Numbered from the stretch's first letter, positions 1-9,216 are shown. The stretch: DNA of 64,000 nucleotides from Yoonia sediminilitoris (GCF_003058085.1 NZ_QBUD01000003.1:1-64000); one strand, 5' to 3'. Made by a program: numbers and translations. The notes: a model not told the origin generated them from the letters alone.

Positions 1-754
1 GGTTCGTCAGTTCACAAAATGCGCGACGTCAGGAACAATGCGAAACATCAGCCACAAGCGCCATTGCCGCGCGAGCGGCTTCGTCCATGAGCCCATCCTG
101 TGAATTCACTTTTTCGCTGCGTGCGCACGCAGCAGGAATTTTGCCGCGTACGCATCATCTTGAGCTCTGCAATGCGGCGCAGAATGAGGCCATTGGTAAC
201 GGGTGTAGCGAGGTTTTGTCAGGCAATGAGCAAGATGCGGACGGAGCGGTCATTGGTGTTTACGCAGCATTGCATTTTTTAGTGCGGCTAATTTCTTGCT
301 GTGATGCGGCTCAAGTCACGGAAGCGGTCATTGCCGAACAGTTTTAGCGTCCCGTCAAAGCGGCTCTCTCGCTGAATGACACTTGAACTTGAGTGGTGTG
401 GGACAAACCAGGCTTTTGCTGGTGCGGCCAGAGCAGTCGCAACTTTTTCTCGCACTTGCGGAAACACGTGTCTCGCTACTCAGCAAATTTTAGCGAGGCG
501 GCCTTCGCGTGCTTAGACACTAGGAAAGACCAAACAACTAAACGCGGCATAATAAAGTACATGACGACTTGCGAAGGACGCCGAGCTTGAGAGTTCCTCA
601 CCCAATGGCCGCATTTCCAAAACAGATTTACCCGTGGTCCGTAAGATGCGTCGCAAGGAGAGAATGAATCAGGAGCGCGTTTCGGACAAAGTGGGCCGCT
701 GTTTTGCGACCTGCAATAGACGGCCGTCATTCATATCCCAAACCAACCGCAGAT
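1..754. other. Gene-free stretch at window start
   Basis: I see no convincing gene here. The short open frames on both strands lack ribosome binding sites and show no recognisable domain. The base composition is more AT-rich and irregular than in the coding regions that follow. It looks like decayed intergenic sequence downstream of the aminotransferase gene that ends at 755. Confidence 0.5.
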
Positions 755-1669
755 TCATTCGCCAATATAGGTCCGATACAGATCCGAAATCGCAGAGGTC
801 ACCTGTCCGGGTTTGCCAAGGCCAACGGGACGCCCGTCAATCATTGTAACGGGCGTAATGCCGCCTAAGGTGCCCGTGACAAATGCTTCATCAGCGGCAT
901 AGGTTTCTGCCAGCGTATAGTCCTTTTCGAATACAGGCTTTCCCGCATCACGCCATAGCTTGATGACCTTTGAGCGGGTGATCCCATTGAAACACATTGA
1001 TCCTGTGGAGGTCCATAATTCCTCGCCACGGATGATGAAAAAGTTGGTGGAATTGCAACTGGCGACGAACCCGCGATCATCCAGCATGAGCGCCTCATCC
1101 GCGCCCATATTGATGGCTTGGATCAGGGCCTGAATGAAATTCAGCCGGGAATGAGAGTTGAGTCGCAGATCAAACACATCAGGTGTTGAGCATCGGATGG
1201 TTGAGGTCAGCAGTTTGAGCCCGCGCGCCTTGAGAGTCGCATTGGGTTGCTTGTATTCCGCCACGATCACGATGGTCGCGGGACCAGTGATAAATCGCGG
1301 ATCCTGATTGGGCGTCGACTTTACCCCGCGCGAGATCATCAAGCGGATATGCACACCGTCTTGCATGTTGTTATGGCGCAGGGTTTTCCAGATTTCCCCC
1401 ACCAGCGCATCACGATCCATGCCGATATCAAGCTGGATGGAATTGGCCCCTTCATACATCCGCGCCATATGCTCATCCACGGCCAACAGCTTGCCATTGA
1501 CCAGCCGCATCCCTTCCCAGATGCCGTCACCAAGAACAAAGCCTGCGTCAAAGACGGGCACCATAGCCTTGTCGCGGGCAAAGAACGCGCCGTTGACATA
1601 AACCTCTACGGTATCGTTTCGTGAATCTGGCGCATAGCTTTGGGCACTGTCTTGGGGGGCATTTGTCAT
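755..1669 (-). CDS. Class IV aminotransferase-fold protein (BCAT/D-amino-acid transaminase family)
   Basis: The 304-residue protein has the fold-type IV layout shared by branched-chain and D-amino-acid transaminases: an N-terminal VYVNGAFF strand, FDAGFVLGDGIWEGMR, the ADEALMLD strand, NSTNFFII, FNGITRSKVI (phosphate-binding loop) and FVTGTLGGITPV near the C-terminus. It is the last gene of an ABC transporter operon, starting 12 bp after the ATPase gene, so it probably acts on the imported amino acid or a derivative. In this family the Schiff-base lysine lies just before the ADEALxLD strand. Here that segment reads DLRLNSHSRLNFIQA and has no lysine; an asparagine appears at the aligned place. 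It may therefore not be a normal transaminase. The fold is clear, the activity and substrate are not. Confidence 0.85.
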   Translation of the reverse strand: MTNAPQDSAQSYAPDSRNDTVEVYVNGAFFARDKAMVPVFDAGFVLGDGIWEGMRLVNGKLLAVDEHMARMYEGANSIQLDIGMDRDALVGEIWKTLRHNNMQDGVHIRLMISRGVKSTPNQDPRFITGPATIVIVAEYKQPNATLKARGLKLLTSTIRCSTPDVFDLRLNSHSRLNFIQALIQAINMGADEALMLDDRGFVASCNSTNFFIIRGEELWTSTGSMCFNGITRSKVIKLWRDAGKPVFEKDYTLAETYAADEAFVTGTLGGITPVTMIDGRPVGLGKPGQVTSAISDLYRTYIGE

Positions 1670-1681
1670 GGATGTGTCCGT

Positions 1682-2458
1682 TCAGAATTCGAATTGCTTG
1701 TGGCGGGCGAGGAACGCCTGAGTGAGTGGGTTTTGCGGGTTTTTCAGAACTTGCTCGGGCGGTCCTTCTTCTTGGATGATGCCGTCTGCCATGAAAATCA
1801 CACGGTTAGCCACGTGATAAGCGAATCCTATTTCGTGGGTGACAAGCAGCATGGTGCGGCCTTCATCAGCGATGCCGCGAATAACGTTCAGCACTTCACC
1901 CACAAGTTCCGGGTCCAGCGCCGAGGTGGGTTCGTCAAACAGCATCAATTCCGGGGCAAGTGCCAGCGCGCGTGCAATGGCGACCCGTTGTTTTTGGCCA
2001 CCGGACAGGCGCGAGGGGTATTCGTCTGCCTTTTCGGCCAGACCGACGCGCGCCAGTTCTTCACGGGCGCGGGCATCGCTGCTGGCTTTGTCTTTACCCT
2101 GCACGATACGCAACCCTTCGGTGATATTGCCGAGCACGGTTTTATGGGGGAACAGATTGAATTGTTGAAACACCATTCCGACCTTTTGGCGCACCTTGGT
2201 CAGTTCATCTTCAGAGTAGACACGCGGCTTACCAGGGCGTTCTGTGCCGATTGTTTTCCCCGCATGGGTAATCGCACCATCCGAGGGGATTTCCATAAAA
2301 TTCAGGCAGCGCAGGAACGTGCTTTTACCAGACCCCGACGCGCCCAGAATGGCGATGCAATCCCCTTGCTGCACGTCCAGATCAATGCCGCGCAAGACGT
2401 GGTTGTCCCCGAATGATTTATGCAGCCCGCGTATGGTCAGGATTGGCTCTTGTGACAT
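1682..2458 (-). CDS. Polar amino-acid ABC transporter, ATP-binding subunit
   Basis: This 258-residue ATPase of the GlnQ/HisP family powers uptake of an amino acid through the two permeases encoded just upstream. The Walker A motif GASGSGKST, Q-loop, signature LSGGQKQRVAIARAL, Walker B LMLFDEPTSALDPE and the switch histidine in VTHEIGFA are all intact. The residue after Walker B is glutamate, as in active transporters. The gene starts 3 bp after the stop of the second permease and is followed closely by the class IV aminotransferase, so it sits inside one operon. The substrate cannot be read from the ATPase. Confidence 0.95.
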   Translation of the reverse strand: MSQEPILTIRGLHKSFGDNHVLRGIDLDVQQGDCIAILGASGSGKSTFLRCLNFMEIPSDGAITHAGKTIGTERPGKPRVYSEDELTKVRQKVGMVFQQFNLFPHKTVLGNITEGLRIVQGKDKASSDARAREELARVGLAEKADEYPSRLSGGQKQRVAIARALALAPELMLFDEPTSALDPELVGEVLNVIRGIADEGRTMLLVTHEIGFAYHVANRVIFMADGIIQEEGPPEQVLKNPQNPLTQAFLARHKQFEF

Positions 2459-2461
2459 GGA

Positions 2462-3127
2462 TTAGTCTCCTTTGGCCAAACGCCGTTCAAGCGCATAGGT
2501 GGCCCGCACAATGGGGTAGAGGATTACGAAAAACGCAATCGCAACGACCGTGTAGGCCTCAATCGGGTTGAAATTGACCGACGCAATCAGCCGCGCCTGA
2601 TGCAAGACATCCGCATATGCAATCGCTGAGGCCAAGGTTGTCATTTTGAAAATCTCGATACCGCGATTGGTAAGCGCGGGCATCATGCGCCGCACGGCTT
2701 GGGGCAGAATTATGCGGGCCATGATTTCACGGTAACGCATGCCGATGGCGCGCCCGGCCTCCCATTGACCGGGGTCGATGGTTTGGATGCCTCCACGAAA
2801 AATCTCAGCTGAGAAAGCCGCGGAATTTAGGGTGATCCCTAGAGCTGCGGCCATCAGGGCCGATATTTCAAACGGCGCGAGGATCGGGAACGCGAAGTAG
2901 AACCAAAAGATCTGCACCAGAACCGGCGTGTTGCGGAAAAATTCGATAAAACAGGCGGCAGGCCAGCGTAACCAGCGGCGCACCGAGTATCGCGCCAGCC
3001 CCATCGCCAGCCCCAGCGACAATCCCGCAAAAAGGCAGATGACAAAGATGCGCAGGGTGTTGGTCAGGCCAACCCACAGCGCCTCGCGGTATTCCCATAC
3101 CGACCCGAAATCCCAAGTGTATTCCAT
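2462..3127 (-). CDS. Amino-acid ABC transporter permease (HisM/GlnP family)
   Basis: The protein is an integral membrane permease of the His/Glu/Gln/Arg type. I place the start at MEYTWDFGS (221 residues) rather than at the upstream frame start, because this position is 1 bp after the stop of the other permease and matches that gene's own start MYEWDFTAV. It has about five hydrophobic segments, and the EAA loop that contacts the ATPase reads EAGRAIGMRYREIMARIILPQA. The two permeases are clearly paralogous and should form a heterodimeric channel. Confidence 0.93.
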   Translation of the reverse strand: MEYTWDFGSVWEYREALWVGLTNTLRIFVICLFAGLSLGLAMGLARYSVRRWLRWPAACFIEFFRNTPVLVQIFWFYFAFPILAPFEISALMAAALGITLNSAAFSAEIFRGGIQTIDPGQWEAGRAIGMRYREIMARIILPQAVRRMMPALTNRGIEIFKMTTLASAIAYADVLHQARLIASVNFNPIEAYTVVAIAFFVILYPIVRATYALERRLAKGD

Positions 3128-3128
3128 A

Positions 3129-3806
3129 TCAGCGCACCGTGCTGTCGCCGCTGACGGCAAGGCGGCGTTCGACCGCCTGCACACAGAGGCTCAGCCCAAA
3201 AATAACAGTAAAGTAGATCAGTGCGGTTACCGTGAAGACTTCGATGGGCCGGAAGGTTTTCTGCGCCAGTTCGTTGGCTTGATACAGAAGGTCTGCATAA
3301 GAGACCGTGGCCACAAGTGTGGTGGTTTTCATCAATTCGATCGAGCGTTCGGTGAAGGCTGGGATCATGCGTTTGACCGCTTGCGGCAGGATAATGCGCC
3401 GCATCGCTTGTGGGCGTTGCATGCCGATGGCGCGTGCAGCCTCCCATTGGCCGCGTTCGATGGAAACGATGCCTGCGCGAAACACCTCGGCAAAGAACGC
3501 CGAGGACTGAATGGAAAACGTGATGGCCGCCGCAAGGTAGGGCGTCATCTGGATATCCATCAGGATCGGCAGGGCGAAAAAGAACCAGAAAAGCTGCACA
3601 AGCGGCGGAGTGGTTCTGAAGAATTCAATGATGAATCCCGCAGGCCACGCCAACCACTTGCGCGGGGACAACCGCGACAGCGCCAGCATCAGACCCAGCG
3701 GCAGCCCGAAGGCCAGCGCCGTGCCGGTAATCGCCAGCGTCCCAAGAAGCCCCTGCCACAAAAGGCCAGAGTTTTCGATGACGGCGGTAAAGTCCCACTC
3801 ATACAT
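3129..3806 (-). CDS. Amino-acid ABC transporter permease (HisQ/GlnP family)
   Basis: This 225-residue membrane protein is the first of the two permeases of the operon. The EAA loop EAARAIGMQRPQAMRRIILP is intact, and an FFRTTPPLVQLFWFFFALP segment resembles the FRNTPVLVQIFWFYFAFP of the partner. It begins 24 bp after the binding-protein gene and ends 1 bp before the second permease, which suggests coupled translation of the pair. By family it transports polar amino acids; the exact ligand is unknown. Confidence 0.94.
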   Translation of the reverse strand: MYEWDFTAVIENSGLLWQGLLGTLAITGTALAFGLPLGLMLALSRLSPRKWLAWPAGFIIEFFRTTPPLVQLFWFFFALPILMDIQMTPYLAAAITFSIQSSAFFAEVFRAGIVSIERGQWEAARAIGMQRPQAMRRIILPQAVKRMIPAFTERSIELMKTTTLVATVSYADLLYQANELAQKTFRPIEVFTVTALIYFTVIFGLSLCVQAVERRLAVSGDSTVR

Positions 3807-3830
3807 TGCCTTTTCGCCCTGCTGTTTGGG

Positions 3831-4661
3831 TTACAGGCGTTCGCGAATGATCGCGGGCACCGTGGACGGATCAAGGCCGAAGTCGCTGAGGAACTCTTCG
3901 TACCACGTTTGGGTTTGGCCGGACTTATAGTAGCCGTCGATCTGCTCATTCACCCAGTTTACAAATGCGGGATCGCTTTCCTGACGCACGGCCACGGACG
4001 AAGGACGCGATTCAACTGGCTGAGGCACAACGATCTGACCTGATCCCAATTTCTGGCGGGCCGCGATCAGTGGGGGATGGAACAGCGTGACCGCATCTAC
4101 ACGACCAGCCTGGAAGGCAGCAATGGCTTCGGCGTTTCCGGGGAACCGTTGAATATCTGCGTTGGGAGCGTTTTCCGTCAGGAAGGCATCCATGCTGGTC
4201 GCCTGTGGGACTGATACGCTGATGTCAGGCGAATTCAGATCGGCCCAATCTGTGAGCTCAAGATCATCACGCGCCAAGACGGCCAACGAATAGTAAAGCA
4301 GCGGCGTTTCCGGGAAATTGACCGCCTCTTTGCGCGCATCCGTCGCATCCAGCACAAACATCAGATCAATGCGATCCGCCTGCAACGCCGCGACTGCGGT
4401 GCCCCATGTAACCTCAACAGGTTCAAATTCTACGCCAAGGGTTTCGGCCATCGCCTTGCCCATCGACACGCCCAGACCGCCGGTCCATTCACCGCTGACG
4501 ATATCCTTGGAATACCAAGGCGGGGCTTGTGTGACGCCGACGCGCAACACGCCGTTGTCGCGGACCTGATCCATCGTGCTGTCTTGGGCTTGGGCCATTG
4601 TGCCCATTCCCAGCGTCGCTGCGGCAACTGCGGCGGCCAATACCATACGTCTTTTCATCAT
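3831..4661 (-). CDS. Periplasmic amino-acid binding protein of ABC transporter
   Basis: The 276-residue protein starts with a signal peptide (MMKRRMVLAAAVAAATLG, cleavage probably after AQA) followed by a type 2 periplasmic binding fold of the SBP_bac_3 family: VRDNGVLRVGVTQAPPWYS, the AALQADRIDLMFVLDATDARKE segment, and a C-terminal lobe ending near GLDPSTVPAIIRERL. Its ATG overlaps the stop codon of the GntR regulator gene by 4 bp (ATGA), and its ribosome binding site AAGGAGAG lies inside the end of that gene, so translation of the two is coupled. The protein captures the operon's substrate in the periplasm. Confidence 0.93.
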   Translation of the reverse strand: MMKRRMVLAAAVAAATLGMGTMAQAQDSTMDQVRDNGVLRVGVTQAPPWYSKDIVSGEWTGGLGVSMGKAMAETLGVEFEPVEVTWGTAVAALQADRIDLMFVLDATDARKEAVNFPETPLLYYSLAVLARDDLELTDWADLNSPDISVSVPQATSMDAFLTENAPNADIQRFPGNAEAIAAFQAGRVDAVTLFHPPLIAARQKLGSGQIVVPQPVESRPSSVAVRQESDPAFVNWVNEQIDGYYKSGQTQTWYEEFLSDFGLDPSTVPAIIRERL

Positions 4662-5365
4662 TCTCTCCTTGTTGGTTTCTGGTTGTGGTCTTGTTCTTTC
4701 AATGCGCTTCGGGATTCGACAAATGCCTTGGTCGTCTCAAGCCCCAACCGCATGTGATCGCGAAGGTTGTCTTGCATCGCGCCAAGGCTGTCACCCAGCG
4801 CAAATCGTATGTAGTCGTCATGACTTTCACGCTTGGGCACGCTGGTTCCATGCGCGCGGCGATGCGCAGCCCAGTACATTTGAAGATGCCCACGCAATCC
4901 GGTCCACGAGTTCTTGAGAATGCGATTGTTTGCATGCTCGTACACAAGGCCGTGCAAATCGAGTTCCGCTTCAATGGCAGCCACGTGATCGCCCTGGTCA
5001 ATCGCTTTCTTCAGAATATCGTTCCGACGCAGCAATTCTTGTTCAAAGTCACCGCTGCGCCGATCCCAAATCTGTTCAAACGCAAACTGTTCGAGACAGG
5101 TGCGCATGGCGTAGATATCATTCACATCCTCAAGCGAGATGTCGACAACGCGGGTGCCGATGTAGGGTACGCTGATCAACAACCCCTCATCAATCAGTTG
5201 CCGCATCGCTTCGCGCAGCGGCCCCCTGCTTGTTCCAAGTCGTAGTGCAAGCGCATTTTCGATCACTTGACTGCCAGGCTCAAGCTCGCCTGTCAAAACG
5301 GCGTGCCGCAGAAGCGTAACGATCTGGGCGCTCAGTGTCTGACGTTTTAAAGGTGAAGAAAGCAT
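4658..5365 (-). CDS. GntR-family (FCD) transcriptional regulator of the transporter operon
   Basis: The 235-residue protein has an N-terminal winged helix (about residues 10-75, with TSRGPLREAMRQLIDEGLL typical of GntR) and an alpha-helical FCD ligand domain (about 85-215). FCD regulators usually repress nearby catabolic or uptake genes until they bind a small acid. It is the first gene of the operon and overlaps the binding-protein gene by 4 bp, so it is probably autoregulated together with the transporter. A matching operator-like palindrome lies 54-65 bp upstream of its start. Confidence 0.93.
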   Translation of the reverse strand: MLSSPLKRQTLSAQIVTLLRHAVLTGELEPGSQVIENALALRLGTSRGPLREAMRQLIDEGLLISVPYIGTRVVDISLEDVNDIYAMRTCLEQFAFEQIWDRRSGDFEQELLRRNDILKKAIDQGDHVAAIEAELDLHGLVYEHANNRILKNSWTGLRGHLQMYWAAHRRAHGTSVPKRESHDDYIRFALGDSLGAMQDNLRDHMRLGLETTKAFVESRSALKEQDHNQKPTRRE

Positions 5366-5418
5366 GAATCACTCATCAATTTTGGTGCCTCTGATAGATA
5401 GTTGACGGTAGATTGAAG

Positions 5419-5430
5419 ATTGTCAACAAT
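5419..5430. promoter_or_regulatory. Putative GntR/FCD operator
   Basis: ATTGTCAACAAT has inverted arms ATTGT and ACAAT around CA, which fits the GT-N2-AC core known for FCD-type GntR operators. It sits 54 bp upstream of the gntR start. A wider inverted repeat (GTTGAC at 5401-5406, GTCAAC at 5422-5427) overlaps it. Assignment to this regulator is inferred from position and symmetry. Confidence 0.45.
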
Positions 5431-5598
5431 ATTGGCAGTTGTAGAGTTTCGCGCTCATGGCAAAGCCAAGATGTACGGCGCCCCCCAAATTGAAATCGAC
5501 GGAGTTGGTTAACTCTTCCACAGATTACCGCAGCCTTTCCAAATATCTGCCCAACAAAAGATCACTGCGGTGAAGACCCATGAAGTTCAAAACCCCCA

Positions 5599-6201
5599 AT
5601 GCTGATCATGAAAGGAAATGCTGCGGCCTGGAATAAGGGGCGGATCATCGGTCAAAAACGACCTTTGCTGCCAAAACAGGTCTGGGCGATCCGGACGCGG
5701 CTCGAACTGGCAGGTTATCTACGCGATCTGGCGCTGTTCAACGTCGCCATCGACAGCAAGCTTCGCGGCTGTGATCTCGTGAAATTGGCCGTGTCTGACC
5801 TTGTGAAAGATGACCGCGTGCGAGAACGCGTGTCGGTCATCCAGAGCAAGACCAAGCGGCCGGTCCAGTTTGAACTGACGGAAAACACGCATGAAACCGT
5901 CTTGGCCTGGGTCAAATCACCCGAGATGTTCGCGTGTCCGTTTATGTTCCCCAGCCGCTTCCATGATCGGCCAGACATTTCAACCCGCCAATATGGTCGC
6001 TTGGTGCGTGATTGGGTCACAGCGATCGGGCTAGAACCAAGTGGATATGGCACTCATTCGCTCCGCAGGACAAAAGCAGCGGAGATCTATCGAAGAACTG
6101 GCAAACTTCGCGCGGTCCATCTGCTACTTGGTCACACAAAGGTCGATAGTATTGTACGCTACCTTGGCGTGGAACTCGAAGACGCCCTGAGCATCGCTTA
6201 G
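5599..6201 (+). CDS. Small tyrosine recombinase / phage-type integrase
   Basis: The 200-residue protein is a catalytic domain of the tyrosine recombinase family with almost no N-terminal DNA-binding arm. Visible active-site elements in order are Arg in SKLRGCDLVKL, the HSLRR box (His-x-x-Arg) about residue 155, HLLLGHTK (second His) and the tyrosine in IVRYLGVE near the C-terminus. Standard integrases are 300-400 residues, so this is either one of the short stand-alone forms common in Proteobacteria or a truncated integrase. ATG codons at 5599 and 5608 are both possible. No other phage genes are nearby; it abuts the DMSP module and may mark its acquisition. Confidence 0.85.
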   Translation: MLIMKGNAAAWNKGRIIGQKRPLLPKQVWAIRTRLELAGYLRDLALFNVAIDSKLRGCDLVKLAVSDLVKDDRVRERVSVIQSKTKRPVQFELTENTHETVLAWVKSPEMFACPFMFPSRFHDRPDISTRQYGRLVRDWVTAIGLEPSGYGTHSLRRTKAAEIYRRTGKLRAVHLLLGHTKVDSIVRYLGVELEDALSIA

Positions 6202-6529
6202 CGTATCGATTTCTGAGCTATCTTGGCGAACGGTTCCGCCGTTCGCCATTCTGAAGCGGGTGTCTGTCCCTCGTGCGGCGTTGGTCGGTGCCGAGCCCAA
6301 AGCAGAAGTACCGAAGTCTTGCTGCCCGCACACGTTGCATGACAACCGCCGCAGATGAACAGGTCTTGGTGGAATTGCGCAGCGTTTATACCAGTCGTTC
6401 ATGCAGTCTGCAGCGAGGAAATGGGGACGGTTTTCCACATCGCAGGACGAACCCATCCTTAGCCGCCATACGCCGCATTTCTAAAATAGGTATGCTTGTG
6501 GACAAATGAGAACAACGCCAATGTGGGCG
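6202..6529. other. Gene-free stretch between recombinase and DMSP module
   Basis: There is no credible gene here; the open frames lack start signals and domains. At 6402-6417 the 16-mer ATGCAGTCTGCAGCGA occurs, and a copy with one mismatch lies at 16537-16552 in the gene-free stretch beyond the other end of the DMSP module. The sequence looks like decayed intergenic DNA. Confidence 0.45.
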
Positions 6530-7441
6530 TCACCAAGACCGTTGCAGCAGCTTAAACGTCTCCGAAAGCATCGGGTTGTCCTTGCGTTGGTCCAGCGCGA
6601 TGAAGCACAAACACGCAGGCACGGAGACCGCATCGGCGACAACCAGGCCGAAGGTCTGCTTTTGGTGCAACGCGATGGAGTCTCGACACAAGCTAAGGCC
6701 GATGCCTGAGCGGACCATCTCTAGCATCGACGGTTCCTGATCGACCAAAGCAACCACGTTCGGGCGACAGCCAAGGTTTTTGAAGACAGATGCCAAGAGC
6801 CGATGGTGGACGGATTTTTCTGGGGTACCGATCCAGGGGAGCGCCGCCAGCGATGCCCAATCGGCATTTTCAACCTGCTTTTGCCAGCCATCGGGGGCGA
6901 TCACCCGGTACGTAAAGTCAGCCAGCTTGATTGTGTGCACCGTTTCCTCGTTGTCGGAACCGATACCGGGTAGATCATCCGGGCCGGACAGATAAAACCC
7001 CGCGTCGATCCGGCCCTGCTTGAGCCACTTCAGAATATCTCCACTGACCCCATGCACAAGTTCAGTCTCGATATCGGGATGCTCGCTACGCAGGAGCGCC
7101 AGCAACCGTCCCAGCCGAATGAACTCAGGATCGACAATGGTGCCAATCTTCAGCTTGCCGCTGACATGCCCGACACGCTTGCTGGCATGTCGGCGAAACT
7201 CGGCCATGGCTTGCAGTACCTGCTCTGCCTTTTCCAACATCGCGCTTCCGTCAGGGGTGATACTCAATCCGGTTGCTGAGCGGGTGAACAGCGTGATTCC
7301 TGTCTCTTCGCTCAGTCGCTTGATCTGATGGCTGATCGCCGGCTGGGTCAGGTTCAGCACGTCTGCCGCGCGCGAAACACTGCCCTCGCGCGCCACGGTC
7401 ACGAAGGCTAAAATATTGTTAATGTTAGAAATACGCTCCAT
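6530..7441 (-). CDS. LysR-type regulator, probable controller of the DMSP genes
   Basis: The 303-residue protein has the LysR N-terminal winged helix (LAFVTVAREGSVSRAADVLNLTQPAISHQIKRLSEETG, about residues 10-50) and a C-terminal periplasmic-binding-like effector domain. It is divergent from dddA with 107 bp between the starts, the classic arrangement of a LysR activator and its target. Characterised DddD clusters often carry a LysR regulator, DddR, that responds to DMSP or its products. By position this is the best candidate for that role, but the second LysR at 13597 is an alternative. Confidence 0.88.
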   Translation of the reverse strand: MERISNINNILAFVTVAREGSVSRAADVLNLTQPAISHQIKRLSEETGITLFTRSATGLSITPDGSAMLEKAEQVLQAMAEFRRHASKRVGHVSGKLKIGTIVDPEFIRLGRLLALLRSEHPDIETELVHGVSGDILKWLKQGRIDAGFYLSGPDDLPGIGSDNEETVHTIKLADFTYRVIAPDGWQKQVENADWASLAALPWIGTPEKSVHHRLLASVFKNLGCRPNVVALVDQEPSMLEMVRSGIGLSLCRDSIALHQKQTFGLVVADAVSVPACLCFIALDQRKDNPMLSETFKLLQRSW

Positions 7442-7548
7442 ATAAAAAATACTAATATCGCAGAGTGAGATTTGTCATTAGGTTTTTTCCGGCCATTGCC
7501 ACATGAGACACTCACCAAACGGCTAAACGGCAAAGAACGGATGCTCAC

Positions 7549-9216
7549 ATGACTGACGGCAGGACCAGCTTCGACTATATCGTGATCGGCGGCGGCTCGG
7601 CCGGGTGCCTGATGGCCAACCGGCTGAGTGCCGACCCGAAGAACCGGGTGCTGCTGCTGGAGGCGGGCAAACCCGACACCTATCACTGGATCCATATTCC
7701 TGTCGGCTACCTTTACTGCATCGGCAACCCGCGCGCGGATTGGATGTACAAGACGCAAGCTGCCAAGGGTCTGAACGGGCGCAGCCTGCTCTATCCCCGT
7801 GGCAAGACACTGGGTGGCTGTTCGTCGATCAATGGCATGATCTATATGCGCGGTCAGGCGCGTGACTATGACAAATGGGCTGAACTGTCAGGGGATGACG
7901 CTTGGAACTGGGAAAACTCGCTGTCCGATTTCAAGGCGCATGAGGACCATTACAAGCTGGATGACGGTTCCGACCCAGCCACCGGTGACAACAGCCGGTT
8001 TTCTGACATGCACGGACATGGTGGCGAATGGCGCATCGAAAAGCAGCGCCTGCGGTGGGACGTGCTGGACAGCTTTGCCGACGCGGCGGCCGAGGCCGGC
8101 ATTGAAAAGACCGACGATTTCAATTCAGGTGACAATGCAGGCGTGGGTTATTTCGACGTGAACCAGCGGTCAGGCTGGCGTTGGAACACCTCCAAGGCGT
8201 TCTTGCGCCCCGCCAAGTCGCGTGAAAACCTGACCATCTGGACCGAGGCCCAGGTCGAGAAATTGACGCTCGACAAGGATGCGGATGGACAGTTGCACTG
8301 CACTGGCGCCAAGGTACATCGCGCGGGCAAACCTGTGTCTGTCAGCGCCGTCAAAGAAGTCGTGCTGTCGGCAGGCGCGGTGAATTCACCGCAGATCCTG
8401 CAACTGTCGGGGATCGGCCCATCGGCGCTGTTGAAAAAACACGGGATTGAGGTTGTGAAGGACGCACCACAGGTCGGAGAAAACCTGCAAGATCACCTTC
8501 AAATCCGTGCGGTTTACAAGGTCAAGGGCACCAAGACGCTGAACACGCTTGCGAATTCGCTGGTCGGCAAGGCCAAGATCGGCCTCGAATATGTCATGAA
8601 ACGCTCCGGCCCGATGAGCATGTCGCCCAGCCAGTTGGGGGCCTTCACCCGGTCGTCCCCTGACCGCACGCATGCCAATCTGCAATACCACGTCCAGCCC
8701 CTTAGCCTTGAGGCCTTTGGCGACGATCTGCATGATTTCCCGGCGATGACGGTCAGTGTGTGCAATCTTAACCCCACCAGCCGTGGTCATGTGCGCATCG
8801 CTTCGGGCGACTTCCGGGATGCGCCTGACATCTCGCCCAACTATCTGGACACTGATGAAGACCGCAAAGTTGCGGCCCAGAGCCTGCGTCAGGTGCGCGA
8901 GATCATGGCGCAGCCTGCGTTGAAAGCCTACGAGCCTGAGGAATACAAACCCGGCATCCAATATCAGACCGACGAGGAATTGGCCAAGCTGGCCGGTGAC
9001 ATTGCCAGCACGATCTTTCATCCTGTCGGTACAGTCAAAATGGGCCGCGAGGATGACAATACCGCTGTTCTGGACCCGCACTTGCGCCTGAAGGGCGTGA
9101 ACGGTTTGCGGGTCGTTGATGCTTCAGTGATGCCGGAGATCACCAGCGGCAACACAAATTCACCCACAATCATGATCGCAGAGAAAGCCGCGGGCTGGAT
9201 TCTGGCGGGCCAGTAA
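7549..9216 (+). CDS. dddA: GMC flavoprotein dehydrogenase, likely 3-hydroxypropionate dehydrogenase DddA
   Basis: The 555-residue protein belongs to the glucose-methanol-choline oxidoreductases. The FAD-binding GGGSAG motif is near the N-terminus, followed by GKTLGGCSSINGMIYMRG and the second GMC signature GAVNSPQILQLSGIGP. The catalytic histidine H491 lies in IFHPVGTVKMG, and SGNTNSPT follows near the C-terminus. Choline dehydrogenases share this fold, but here the gene lies 42 bp before dddD. In Halomonas HTNK1 a GMC enzyme called DddA oxidises 3-hydroxypropionate to malonate semialdehyde in the DddD pathway. The family is certain; the DddA assignment rests on context. Confidence 0.85.
   Translation: MTDGRTSFDYIVIGGGSAGCLMANRLSADPKNRVLLLEAGKPDTYHWIHIPVGYLYCIGNPRADWMYKTQAAKGLNGRSLLYPRGKTLGGCSSINGMIYMRGQARDYDKWAELSGDDAWNWENSLSDFKAHEDHYKLDDGSDPATGDNSRFSDMHGHGGEWRIEKQRLRWDVLDSFADAAAEAGIEKTDDFNSGDNAGVGYFDVNQRSGWRWNTSKAFLRPAKSRENLTIWTEAQVEKLTLDKDADGQLHCTGAKVHRAGKPVSVSAVKEVVLSAGAVNSPQILQLSGIGPSALLKKHGIEVVKDAPQVGENLQDHLQIRAVYKVKGTKTLNTLANSLVGKAKIGLEYVMKRSGPMSMSPSQLGAFTRSSPDRTHANLQYHVQPLSLEAFGDDLHDFPAMTVSVCNLNPTSRGHVRIASGDFRDAPDISPNYLDTDEDRKVAAQSLRQVREIMAQPALKAYEPEEYKPGIQYQTDEELAKLAGDIASTIFHPVGTVKMGREDDNTAVLDPHLRLKGVNGLRVVDASVMPEITSGNTNSPTIMIAEKAAGWILAGQ

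Noticed and set aside
87..849. Small open frames at the window start
   Set aside because: They have poor start signals, mutually overlapping frames and no recognisable motif.
2928..4043. 371-residue open frame on the plus strand
   Set aside because: It is antisense to two permease genes and the binding-protein gene, is rich in arginine, histidine and glutamine as GC-rich shadow frames are, and has no domain.
5431..5598. Direct repeat of the tRNA-Leu 3' end beside the recombinase gene
   Set aside because: I looked for the tRNA end sequence here as an attachment site and found no match.
5599..6201. Prophage
   Set aside because: Only the small recombinase is present; no structural, replication or lysis genes occur in the window.
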